From assembly GCF_933775445.1 (NCBI RefSeq), contig NC_065878.1:15325395-15389394 (forward strand): 64,000 nt of DNA, in the 5' to 3' direction. Both the position numbers and the translations under genes were made by a program. Below, in pieces: positions 34,675-45,574 of this stretch (within the stretch, counting starts at the first letter, position 1; every line of letters begins with the position of its first letter). The notes under the pieces were generated by a model. The model had not been told where the DNA came from and did no database searches. It saw only the letters and a list, made by a program, of their open reading frames with translations. The DNA is from Argentina anserina (Eukaryota > Streptophyta > Magnoliopsida > Rosales > Rosaceae).

Positions 34675-36147
34675 CTAAAGCTGGTAAAATTTTATTATTT
34701 CCAATGTTTTAAGTCTTTCTTTAGATATATGGCCTAATCTCTTATGCCAAAGGTTAGCATACTTGTTATTATGTATGGTTGTTTTACTTCGTGTAACATG
34801 GTTAACTGAATTTATGCTTTCTGCATTCTCAATAGCTAGAATCTCATGTTTAATCACAGAACAATCTAATTTAAGGTAATTATTGCATAACAAACCACCA
34901 CCAATGTATTCAGAACCTCGAAAAAATTTTATTCCATCAAAATCAATAACAAGTCTCAATCCAATACCAACCAAAAGACCTACTGAAATAAGATTCCTTT
35001 TTAAAGAAGGAATATAATAAACATTGTTCAAGAAAAGAAAATTTCCAAATCCTAGTCCTAGATCTAATTTCAAGGTTCCAATCGCCTTAACTACTACCCT
35101 CGCACCATTTCCCACACAGACATGCTGCTCAATGTTCCTTGGAGCTCGCCTCTTTATGATACCCTGCAATGAAGTGGTAATATGAATAGATGAGCCCGAG
35201 TCCAACCAGTATGAATGACTATCTATATTAACAAAGTTAACTTCTAGGGAAAATACTGAATTAGGGAATGAGTCACCTTTCTTAATCATCCAGGCTTTAA
35301 ACCCTGGACAGTCTTTCTTTTTGTGACCAACTTTCTTGCAAAAGAAACATTTAAACCTTGATCCATTCCCTCCAGCCTCTCCATTGCAACCCTTAACATA
35401 GCATTTTTTCTCACATGCCTTCTCATGATTCCCAGAAACTTTAGTTGGAACAGTTTTCTTAACTTTAAGTTTGTTTTTGCCCTTCCATTTTGGCTTCTCA
35501 ACTAAATTAATGGCAGTGGTTGGCTTGGACTCTTTCTTAATCCTCTCTTCCTCATTGACACAGACTGAAATGAGTTTGTTGAGGCTTCAATTGGCTTCAG
35601 ATGCATTATAGGAGGTTTTCAGGTTACTGAAGGTAGTAGGTAAGGAATCTAGCACTTGAGCCACAACCTGGTCATCTTTAACTCTCATATTTAAATCTCT
35701 AAGCCTAGCATTAATGTCCATCATGCCCATAATCTGTTCTCTCACAGAGCCAACACCAGTAAAATTCATGTCATTAAACTGCCTAGACAGCCTAGAAATC
35801 TCAGCCTTATCATTTTCCATGTAATATTTAGAGATAGCCTCTAGATAATCCCAAGCAGTCTCAGGTTCCTCAATTGACCCTCTAATAGAGTCTATCATGG
35901 TAGTCCTAATGAAACTCTTAGTCTTCCTATTGCTAGTGTGCCACTCTTTATATATTCTTTTGGTCTCAGCATCATCTCCATTAGTAGGCTCAGCATGAAC
36001 ATCCTCAACCTTGCATAAATCCAATTGATTGGTCATGGTAATATGATAATCTATGTGCCTTCTCCAGTCCTTATAGTTAGTTCCATTAAGCAACACCACT
36101 TGACCAAGGTTAACAAAAGTAGAGCCTAAAACAAACAAGAAAAACAT
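34675..36147 (-). pseudogene. Copia-2 gag, zinc knuckle and protease
   Basis: One frame from 36147 to 34675 interrupted by a single TGA at 35587-35589, where a tryptophan codon would fit. Gag (36147-35590) has LNGTNYKDWRRHIDYH, AWDYLEAISKYYM and VVAQVLDSLPTTFSNL. The zinc knuckle CFFCKKVGHKKKDC lies near 35345-35305, then the protease site WLDSGSSIHIT near 35210, and the HKRLGHISKERL motif at the end. A frameshift near 34700 breaks the join to integrase. The gag start is uncertain because the first 20 residues look untypical. Confidence 0.88.
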
Positions 36148-37400
36148 ACATAAGCTACTGCAAACACCATTTTGTGTGTATATATATATATATTATATAT
36201 GCTGTAAGCTTCAGACTTATAAAAACAGTCACGCATACTATCAAAAAATTAATTGCTCAATCATTTTTCAAATCAGAAGCATAAAACTTAAATTTTCCCC
36301 ATAAAGCTGTAGTTGATACTGAATAACATCTTTGGATATAAAATTCATCATCCTAAAGTTTCTTTATCATCAAACTATGGTTGTTATATACCAGTTATTA
36401 ATGAAACAGTCAAAACTTTGGTTAAGAAAAGTTCCAAGAATCTGAAAAGATATATAAGTCACATAAGATGCTGCACTAACACAAAACAACACAGTGAACA
36501 TCTTCTTTGGAAGAACAAAATATAAGTGTTATGTTGAATTAGCTGCACAAGCTCATTTTATTAAATGAACATTTTTAAGAAACAATAAGGAAAAATTGCT
36601 TTGTGCAATATAGTCTATAAAGCTTCCTTTAAATCACAAACTAAATCAAGGGTCTTATTTCCAGTTCAAAACCTCAGTAAAACCAATGATTTTCAACTAT
36701 GATTAATTCTGCAGATTTGTATATATATATATATATATATAATTTGGGAGATTACTGTAATATATATATATATACTACTTCCTCTAAAAAAATTTCCGGC
36801 AAAATCATAGTCATACAGAAACACTATTCAATCACAGGAGCAATACAATTGAATCCATACAGTGCCTGAAAATAAACATACAAGCCTCCATCTCCAGATC
36901 ATGTCAAAATCAACCAATTCAGGTATCACAGATCATCTAGATGCCTAGCACACGTCAACCACAACGAATACTTTATCTATATGCCAACACTTCTTCATAT
37001 GACCATCCACAAATGCAGAATTGAAGTTTTGACAAGATTCAGATTAAAGACTTACCTTTGCCTCTACTACAGCATTGCAATTTGTTAGCATAAACTCAAA
37101 CAATAAACCCAATCTAGCCATATTTGCGCCTAAATGGGTTTGAATCCCTTCACTGAGATTTACACTCTCAGTTGCACATCAATTCTCCCAAAACCCAGTA
37201 CCACGATTATGCTGGACGAGAAATTGGATATGAATTGGGTGCCTGAATGCGTTATTAAGTGGGCTTAAAATGGATGAATGCGGATTAAGGATTTAAGCCT
37301 ACTTACTTCCGAAAAATAGAGTTTTATTTTCTTCTGTAGTTTTACTAAATCGAAAATAAAAAACAAAAATTCTTTTATGCAGTTTGTGTTATTCTTGTTT

Positions 37401-37412
37401 GCTATGATACCA
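37401..37412 (-). other. Copia-2 primer-binding site
   Basis: The element strand reads TGGTATCATAGC two bases after the 5' LTR. It matches the initiator tRNA-Met complement with one mismatch. Confidence 0.85.
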
Positions 37413-37414
37413 CA

Positions 37415-37954
37415 TGTTAAACTAATGATGTGAATGACTACATCTTAACATCTTAAGCAAGAATTAATCCCACAAACTAAGCACACTAAATATGAAATAA
37501 AACATTATGAATTCCTGATAGTGTAGAGACTCACCAGTAGAAGAACTTCCTAAGCCAGCCATTGCTCCACGTTTTCTGCAACTGCACCAAGACACTCTTC
37601 TGAAACACAGCACAAGAACACCGTATGGGGCTGAACTTAATGTTTTCTCTCTTGTATGTGATCAGGGAATATCTCTCATATTTATACCGGTGTAAACTCC
37701 ACTTTGTGCTCACCCATAGAGAGTCCAAAGTAGACTGAAATGTTATCTGTTAAGAGACTTAATTGTTATCACAAACTTCATATTAAACAAGTTGTCAATC
37801 TGATAAATCTTCTAGATTTATTAAGAGATATATATATCTTGATAACTACTGTAATAGGATTACTACATATATAATTCTGCTATTCAATTGATTTAATTCA
37901 ATTGCATTATCTTAAGTGGTTGAGATAATGTCAAGTCCATTTTTATTTCTAACA
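37415..37954 (-). repeat. Copia-2 5' LTR (540 bp)
   Basis: Pair of 30825-31362. A short minus-strand frame (37531-37728, matched by 30941-31138 in the other LTR) is LTR sequence, not a gene. Confidence 0.95.
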
Positions 37955-38410
37955 AGGAAACGTCCCTATAGCTGTCTCTGGAAAAGAAAACCTTGAATTC
38001 TCCGTTACTATGCGGAATCTGGAGGCTGAAAATATTCCGGCTCCCCTTCCCATGGCTATGCCGTTGAGAACTGAAACCTGAGGTTTACTGTAGAAGAGTA
38101 AATTATAAAGCTCCACATAATCTTTTGCAAAAAGCCTCCCATCATTATTGTTGAGATGCCGAGCTGTAGCAGCAGTATAATTCATATAACCGCCCGCACA
38201 AAATGCTTTTCCATTACCTTTGAGCATGACCATTTTGAGTTTCGTATCATGATCATAGGCGCGGAGCAACTCAGACAGCCGAGAGAGCATTTTAAGAGAG
38301 AGGAAATTCATGTGTTGAGGCCTGTTTAGTATCAGTGTCCTCATAGATGAGTTGTTCTCATGCACCAGAATCTCTGGATCGGGACGATGATCCGAGTTGA
38401 AAGAAGACAT
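37955..38410 (-). pseudogene. CHY1-like copy 2, 5' part (upstream of the Copia-2 insertion)
   Basis: Codons 1-152 of a 3-hydroxyisobutyryl-CoA hydrolase-like protein. It has TLILNRPQHMNFLSLKML-type substrate-fold sequence, VMLKGNGKAFCAGG, QVSVLNGIAMGRGAG and NSRFSFPETAIGTFP, then the Copia-2 LTR. The oxyanion-loop aspartate after CAGG, present in copy 1, is replaced by Tyr (CAGGYMNYT). Loss of activity may therefore predate the insertion. The sequence is intronless although plant relatives usually carry several introns, suggesting an old retrocopy. The start is the ATG at 38410, with a TATA box about 50 bp upstream. Confidence 0.88.
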
Positions 38411-38459
38411 AGCTAGAGAGAATGACTGTGTATAGAAAATGGGAGAGATAGAGTGGTGG

Positions 38460-38467
38460 TATATATA
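38460..38467 (-). promoter_or_regulatory. TATA box of CHY1-like copy 2
   Basis: TATATATA, 50 bp upstream of the ATG. The 80 bp around it matches the region upstream of copy 1 (about 21700-21790). Confidence 0.5.
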
Positions 38468-38818
38468 GATCTAACAACTTATAATTAGGGGTGAAACCCA
38501 TACATGCACCGTCTGAGGGGGTCTTATCTTCTATGAATCAAATTACACCCTATGCCGTTTTACGTACAGTTATACAACGACATGCATGGCCATGAACCTA
38601 AAGTCGGTAAAAGATCGATAGCACCAACTTATTTGTGAACCAAATGCAATGAGAAATTGAGAACTGAGAATTATCTCGTCGTCCTACATGTATTACTCGT
38701 TCAAAAGTTTTCTGATGAAAAGAAGTGGTTCAGAATGATCTTTTTTTTTTTGGTTAATCAGAATGATCGAGTTTGCATCAATTTGTGGAAAGAAGTAAAC
38801 ACAATAATTGCATAATTC
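38468..38818. other. Intergenic DNA
   Basis: Nothing recognised apart from possible upstream sequence of the CHY1-like copy. Confidence 0.4.
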
Positions 38819-39254
38819 GGGGTTTGGCGGTTACGGGGCTGTCTTTCGTGACCATGGAGGAACTTATTTAGGTGCTTTTGCATCTAATCTTGACATTCCC
38901 AAGCTAGTGGCAGCAAAGGTAATGACCTTAATTAAAGCAATTGAAATTGCATGGGTAAGAGATTGAAAGCACATTTGGTTAGAAGTAGACTTATCTTTGG
39001 TTCTTGATTTCATATGCTCTCCTCATTTGAATTCTTGGAAGTTTCGTATTGAATGGGGTAATTGTTTGCACAAAATCTCTCAAATGTATTTCAAATTTTC
39101 GCATATTTTTCGAGAGTGTAATCATGTGGCTGATAACTTGGCAAATTATGATACTACTTCCTCTGGGCTGACGTGGCGGGACTTGCCCCCAACATTTATC
39201 CAAACACAATGTAATAGTGACCAATTAGGTATACCAAAGTTTCGTATTCGTTAG
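38819..39254 (+). pseudogene. RNase H-like domain relic, probably from a LINE
   Basis: The plus strand gives GFGGYGAVFRDHGG, then FASNLDIPKLVAAKV, IKAIEIAWVRD, a stop near 38965, then KHIWLEVDLSLVLDF and FRECNHVADNLANY. These are the motifs of the plant type-1 RNase H (RVT_3) domain that often follows reverse transcriptase in plant LINEs and also occurs alone. One in-frame stop and no upstream coding sequence make it a relic. Confidence 0.7.
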
Positions 39255-40158
39255 TTGTTTTACATGACTCTGTTTTGAGAGGTTTATTATTGGATCCCTC
39301 TAGTCCTTGTTATAAAAAAAATTCTTATTAATAATATCTGAGTCTAAGGAGGCTATTTATCTCTATTAGGTCTCAGTTTAACTAAAAGAAAACAGCAAAT
39401 GGTTCATTTTCCTTGCCTATTCCTTCTTATTAAAAGAATTGTTTTTTCTTTTCTAAAGGTTATTGAAAGAAGTCAAAGAACTGTACGTTTTTCTGATCAA
39501 ACAGTAAACAAAATTATTACATACCTTTGTATACGAAGTGTAAGAACGAAATAATTTTCTTATTCAAAGTCTCAGTTACACAAACCAAACGGGACCTTAA
39601 TATTTAGTCAATGTCCCTAAATATGGTGTTGTTGATTATCTGGCTAGCTAGCTGTTAATATAAGCTGACGCTTGCCTGGATTGCCCTTGCTATTTTCTCA
39701 TGAACCCAAAATACATGTAGGTGATGTTTGGTTTGATTAGTCAATAAAATTGATTGACTAAAAGGCCTCTAAGATATTATTTTCTTGCATTGCAAGGACA
39801 GCCAAGGATGACATATCAACATTTTTCTATCATGCGTGTAATGCAAGTCTTCAGATGAAAACGTTTGACTCGTCTTTTCATTTAAAATAAGTGTTATTTT
39901 AGCACATTTGGTAGTTGTTCATTATTAGTAAACTTTCATAAGACTTCGATATAATCTATTACCTGAGTTTAGGTATACAACTTTTACTCTCTTAGTAAAA
40001 TTTACTATTGGCCATCCAGATGAAGCTTTTCTGGCTTAAACCCCAGTAAAAAGGATTCCACCCAAGTAAGAAAAGATCAACAAGACCTAGATTCACGGTG
40101 GGTTGTCAAATTTTCGACGATTCTATTTGTAATATTTTTCATTTTGGTCGGTTGTAAT
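39255..40158. other. Intergenic DNA
   Basis: No gene or element recognised. Confidence 0.5.
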
Positions 40159-40665
40159 TAGGTATGGAATATTACCCATAGGGTATGATAGGGTATTTAC
40201 GGGTATTTGATCCTAATAGGGTTGTAAAATTGGTAAAAATAAGGAACGGATATAAGAATCCCCTATAAGAATAAAATATGTATTATATATGTTTTAATAT
40301 CAATTAATTAATAAATATTTATGTAAATAAAAACTATTTTTATAATTATTGTTCTATTTTGAACTAGACTTGTATTTGTTTAAGTTTGATTAATGTAAAA
40401 AAATTAATTTTATCATAATATTTAGTTTTCATTTTAGATTTTTTACTTTTTTCTACACTTCATATGAAATTTTATATAATATAACGAAATACTGTTAACG
40501 GGTATTTGGGCGGGTATGAGAAACAGATCCCCAACGAGAATGAGGACGGGAAATACCCATTATTTTATAACGAAAATTAGGACAGATACGGGGACGTAAT
40601 TGAAATTAGATATAAATATGGTATTTCAATCTCCTGACCATACCCTACTACTCATTGACATCCTA
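40159..40665. mobile_element. hAT-like MITE (507 bp)
   Basis: Ends TAGGTATGGAATA and, on the other strand, TAGGATGTCAATGAG resemble plant hAT terminal repeats. They are flanked by an 8-bp target duplication with one mismatch: GTTGTAAT (40151-40158) and ATTGTAAT (40666-40673). The interior carries GGGTATTTACGGG-like and GGGCGGGTATGAG-like motifs near both ends, typical of subterminal transposase-binding repeats. No coding capacity. Confidence 0.65.
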
Positions 40666-41202
40666 ATTGTAATTGTGACTACTCGCCCTATCCAATCTGT
40701 TGTTTCATGTTACAAGTCAATGTTCTTAAAAACCCTCCTTAAGCTGAAAATAGATACACCAGTTAAACTGCGGTTGTAGAATATCCGGCACCTCTGACCG
40801 GAATTGTTCATCAGTTCAGGCGTGTTCTCGATTAGAAAAACTAGTCCACCCTTGTTCCATCGGAAATATCATCTGGTAAAGTATTCGATCTCATTTCTTG
40901 TATTTCAGATGTTAGATCGATTACTTCTTGCTTATCTTTATAAACTAGAAGATCAAATTAAGCATCTCCTTTATAATCTTTGAAATGAACCTAGTGTATA
41001 TCTTTGTGGTCGTTCTTATCAATGCTCTCCAGCCTCTCCTTATATAATGGAAGAATCCCAACTCCAGAGATGAGACTGATTTGAACACCAGCTATCTCGT
41101 CTACTTTCTGCAAGTCTGCAGATTACTTATTCTCTTGATTCTGATTCCAAATTTCTATTGCAGTCTTGCAGAGACATACATACAGGTTTTTCTGTAGTAA
41201 AA
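40666..41202. other. Spacer with probable promoter or 5' leader of the small gene at 41203
   Basis: No coding sequence recognised. A splice-acceptor-like TTCTATTGCAG ends at 41163, 40 bp before the chosen ATG, so a 5' non-coding exon could lie upstream. Confidence 0.35.
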
Positions 41203-41666
41203 ATGGCAGAACCTGATCAAGTTTCGGACAATGAAGTTGGTCAGCTGGAAGAAGACAGAGAAGAGATACAGAATGAAGAACATTCAACATCTGAATTGCC
41301 AGACGCAAAGTCCACAGCTGAGTTGAACCTCGTCATTCTGTTTCTTTCATTAGTTTCGTCTCAAAAGTCAGAAGAAAGCTCAACTCTTGCAAAGAACGAA
41401 GAAGAACGACATAGAGCTAAAGCTAGAATCAAAAAGCTACAAAAGAGAAAATGGGAGATAGACGAGGCCAAGCCAGTTCGGCGACCAACAACTGAGAGGT
41501 TCAAAACAACAGTAAAGGATTCGAGGTTAGTATCTCTACAGTAAAACTTTCAGACAATGAATCACAGAGATGTGTTCTGTTTTATCATAAATTTGACAGA
41601 ATTGTACCCATAAGCAATGTCCAGGCATGGCCGAAGGCTGTGAAGAACAATGGCATTCAAGGGTGA
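41203..41666 (+). CDS. Small two-exon gene of unknown function (129 aa)
   Basis: Exon 1 is 41203-41525 and exon 2 is 41600-41666, joined across a 74-bp GT-AG intron (CGAG/GTTAGT and TTTGACAG/A). The join gives DSRIVPISNVQAWPKAV and ends at a TGA. Without splicing the frame stops soon after the donor. The start MAEPDQ is preferred over an ATG 45 bp upstream because its context (AAAATGGC) is good and an acceptor-like site lies between the two. The N-terminal third is acidic (EEDREEIQNEEH), a short hydrophobic stretch follows (LNLVILFLSLV), and then a basic segment (RAKARIKKLQKRK). Family not recognised. It could be a real small gene or the remnant of a larger one. Confidence 0.45.
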
Positions 41667-42371
41667 AATGAATTGCAGGATTGCAACGTTGATATACAAT
41701 GTCGAATTCCTTCACGGTTCAATCAAATAAGGCATATACATGTGACATGTACATCCTTAAATCCTCTCAGGCTACGAATCATATTTCCTCATCTATCATG
41801 CGATAATAGATGGAAGACTACATGCCTAGAAGAATATGAAGCATTACATTCCCAAAAGGAAACTGGTATCATGGTCTGATATCTTAAACATCGAATTCAA
41901 ACACCAAGTCACACGGAGCAAACCGAACCATGCAGAAATCAAGCTTCCAGCAATGTCAATGTTAGTGTCAACAATTTTAATCATGTTCCATATCCAATAG
42001 TCAATCAATCCATCCTAGGTCGAAAAGTGAATCCATGTAGTCAAGAGAATTGAGAAGGGATGGGAGGAAGAAGGGGATTCATCAGTAAAATGTCACAGCA
42101 TGTAAATATGCTTTTATATCACTTATGGAAGACATGCAAATGCATGTGTTGCATCGTCAAACACTTATTGGCACAGCTCACAAATCAGAAGCCCAAACCT
42201 ACATCACGTTCATATGGAAATACAGGAGCGGAAACAAGGGAAAGCAATCTATAAACAAAGGCTCAGACAGGCTTCTAACTTGATGAGTTAGAGAAGTAAC
42301 CCCTAGTTTACCAGACCCCTATCTCCTGGCCTACAAAAATATCAGATAAATATCAGGGAGCTACCACAATT
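41667..42371. other. Convergent 3' region between two genes
   Basis: Should hold the 3' untranslated ends of the small plus-strand gene and of the minus-strand ADNT1-like gene. Small frames at 41673-41879 and 42060-42254 show no similarity. Confidence 0.5.
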
Positions 42372-45300
42372 TTAGTCAGATATCCTGATCTCAACCCCTA
42401 AAACATCCTTCACCATCTCATACGTCACAAATGCAATTGCAATGGATGGGACAACCTGAAAGATTGCAGTAGATGAAACTATGTTAATATTTTAGACAAA
42501 GGCGTGTTCTTCACTGATAAAGAGTTCGTCCATAGATAAGTATATCTTTAATTTCATGAAAACGATTACCAAAGTCAAAATGGCAAACAATCAATGCAAT
42601 GTCAGCATGCTTCAAATATATCTGTATTTTGGTGCAAATACCTACTGTTTAAACCAAATGCTGATTGATGAAACCATGAAAGAGCTTCTTTGAGCCAACA
42701 AAATAATGGCCACACGAGAACCAACAACCAATGCCGTGGAATAAAAGACAGTTGGGTTCTCGGATTCTAGCCATCAACACGATTTTGTAACAGTTCAGAG
42801 TTCACATCAAGGGTTCAGCACCCATGTAAGCATCTAATACCTATGCCCCCAAGGAATTATGTTCAGTAAAATGTATTATATTGATCTGATGTCCCACAAT
42901 CATGTCACTGGTTTGCCTACACATCACGTGTTTGAAGTTTACCACCTTTACCAGGCTCACAAAATTGTTTTCATAGAGACAAAACCTGGATATTTCAAGT
43001 CATGGTTCAACCTACACTCCTAAAATGATATGTATCTATCATGTGATAGAAGATTAAAACTGACCTTAACAGAATTGGGAACCAAACCCTTGTACAATGC
43101 ACCAAAACCCTCATGTCGAACAGTTTTCCTGAATGCATCAATCATGCCAGTATATTCAAGTGGTGCCTTGCTTCTTCCCTCACCAGCAACAACAGAAGCA
43201 GCATGACTCCAACCCACCATCTGCATCCTTCGACGGATGACATCAAGGGGATAAGCAACAGTCTGCCCGACAGTTCCAGCAGCTGCCCCACATGCCAGTC
43301 GTGTTGTAACACTCAAATCTGTATCTTGGACTAGTCCAAATGGTCTACTTTTAATTAACCAATCCTTAAGGGATTCATACACAGCAAAGTTGAGCCCCAC
43401 ATATGGAACCTACAAGAAAGAAGAGGATTAAGGTCCCAAGTTTCTCAAAGTGGTAGGCATGGACACAAATGGAGAAGACAACTATAATATAGAAACAGGT
43501 GACATTTGATTTTCATACCAAAATAATCAAACCTCAGTGAAACACAAAACACAGGGGCATAGGAGTAGTTCCTTAAAATAGAAGAGTCATGTTATGCTAG
43601 ATGATTTGTAAGAATCCGTAAATGACACTACTGCAACATATATATAATTCTTTCCTTTTGTTCTTACTTTTACCTCAGTATAAATATAACAAATAAGTGA
43701 AGCTAGATTTTATCATCAGCAACTTACAACTCCAATTACAGAAGGAAGCCAGCCCTTGTACAAAGCACGTGGACCCTCTTCCCGAAGCACAGTTGATAGA
43801 GCATGGATCATTCCCCTATACTGATAAGGAGATGACTCTGTCTGCAAAAGTAGAGGGGCAACATATAAATCCTTCCAAAGCACATATCCAAGAAAATTTC
43901 TCTGGTAATAACTTGTAATTTTATTGTCTAGACTTATTCTAAGTATCATAAAATTGATGACTGAGACAGATGGAAAAATATTATCGGCCTGGAAAAAACG
44001 GTTCATCAGAAAAGGGAAGCAAGGGGACTAGAATACGAACCTGTACAGTAATCCTTCCCCGTACCATGTCCATTGGGTAAGTTGCGGACATGGCAATAAT
44101 TCCAGCACATGCTCCAGCTCCAAGTCGTAGAAGAGGACTGAGCTGTGCATCTTCTGCAGAAGTTAGCCAGAAAAGGAGATTCAGATAACCTGGTTAATGC
44201 ATTGATTTCCATCTGTGTATCTTCTCTGAGCAAGGATAATAAAAATCAAGTCATATTCCTCCAGTAACATTATATCAGTTATAAGGTTTCTTTCTCCAGT
44301 TATACTGTGATGTGGATGTTTAAACCTGTACTAAATACTTTACTGACCCATGACATGGGTATACACCAACCCAAACTGAGTCAAAATGTTAAAAGAATGT
44401 GAAATCACCAAAAGAATGCCATCAATCACTAACAATTCTACCTCATAGAAAAAGCATGTGTGAATTTTTAACGATGGACTTACCATTGCCAGTTTTCTCC
44501 CGATACATCCACAAAATTCCCCTGTTGAAAAGATAAACTAGGAGCATTAAGCAGGAGACAACAGTGTACAGTATAAAATACCAAAGCATAATGCACCCTG
44601 AAATAGAAAAATATTTTCAAGGTGGGGAAAAGTATTACCAAATAATAGTGGAGAAAATGACCAATAATAGAAAATTAAGGAAACCAAGAAAACAATATGA
44701 GAGTGATCCATTTCAAAAACATACTTGGAAGCTTGCTCGTAGCTGAAGAATTTGACAGCCGAATTGGGGACAATCCGAGCACAATTGGTACCATTTCCTT
44801 TAAACAGTCCACGGAAACCCTCACTTCTCCAGATATATTTCAGGCCTTGTATTGTTCCACTGTATTTTATGTTATGCGGATTTTGCACCTGAACAAGTTA
44901 CAACAAACCCCGAATACACCATATATCATTTAGTATTATACTGCTGCATAACTTAATTAACTGATAGAGAATATGCACAATCCCTAAAAACACGAACCTG
45001 CAGCAATATCTTCATTCGTTCCAGCGGCGCAACAGCTGTTCGAGACCTGCATAAATACTTACAAAGCATCAGTACTGGAAATTGCAACCGCGGCAACAGC
45101 ACTGAGAATTTAATAAGATATGAAGCACTTTACAACAAGCTAATCACTAATCAGATACGCACAAGTTTTGTAATGCAGCAAATTCTTAAGAACAAGATTT
45201 AATACTCTGATTTCTTCCTATTCGTTTTTTCAATAATCAATCAAATAAAACTGCCACGATAGGATTCAACTTTTCTGGTTCGATTTCATTTCCATCAATT

Positions 45301-45574
45301 GAACCACAGAGATTCGATTTCGCATTGAAATTAAGACAACACAGCTTTTGAATTAGCTTCATTCAACTAAACAGAGCAAAAAATAAAGCCGGAGAAAAAC
45401 GAGAGGAACTCACACTCCACCGGCGACACCGCCGGCGACGAGAGACTTGCAGACGCTGAGTACGGCGAGGCTAGGAGCCTTGACGACTCCCTCTCTAGCC
45501 AGCTTAGCCTCCTCCGCCAGATTCACAATCGTCGAGACGGCGGTTTCGCTCCGTTTCACATCCTCCGAAGCCAT
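42372..45574 (-). CDS. ADNT1: Mitochondrial adenine nucleotide transporter (ADNT1-like), 8 exons
   Basis: Exons on the minus strand: 45574-45414, 45046-44998, 44888-44725, 44521-44484, 44153-44041, 43841-43728, 43409-43065, 42455-42372. All introns are GT-AG and the join is a 355-codon frame. The product is a three-repeat mitochondrial carrier of the inner membrane. Each repeat shows the carrier signature: PLERMK, PMDMVR and PLDVIRRR. The sequence follows Arabidopsis ADNT1 closely (MASEDVKR start, VQNPHNIKYSG, NCARIVPNSAVKFFSYEQ, VGLNFAVYESLKDW, end VLGVEIRISD). ADNT1 exchanges cytosolic AMP for mitochondrial ATP/ADP and is not inhibited like the classical ADP/ATP carrier, whose RRRMMM signature is RRRMQM here. 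The gene looks intact. Confidence 0.96.

Larger units (their letters stand above)
30825..37954 (-). mobile_element. Copia-2, complete LTR retrotransposon inserted in CHY1-like copy 2
   Basis: A 7130-bp element in minus orientation with LTRs of 538 bp (30825-31362) and 540 bp (37415-37954), ends TGTTAG and TTAACA, and a 5-bp target duplication AGGAA on the plus strand (30820-30824 and 37955-37959). The domain order is gag, zinc knuckle, protease, integrase, reverse transcriptase, RNase H (Copia). The LTRs differ at roughly a dozen positions plus a 2-bp indel, so it is older than the Gypsy derivative. Several nonsense changes and frameshifts inactivate it. It lies in the same orientation as the gene it split. 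Confidence 0.95.
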
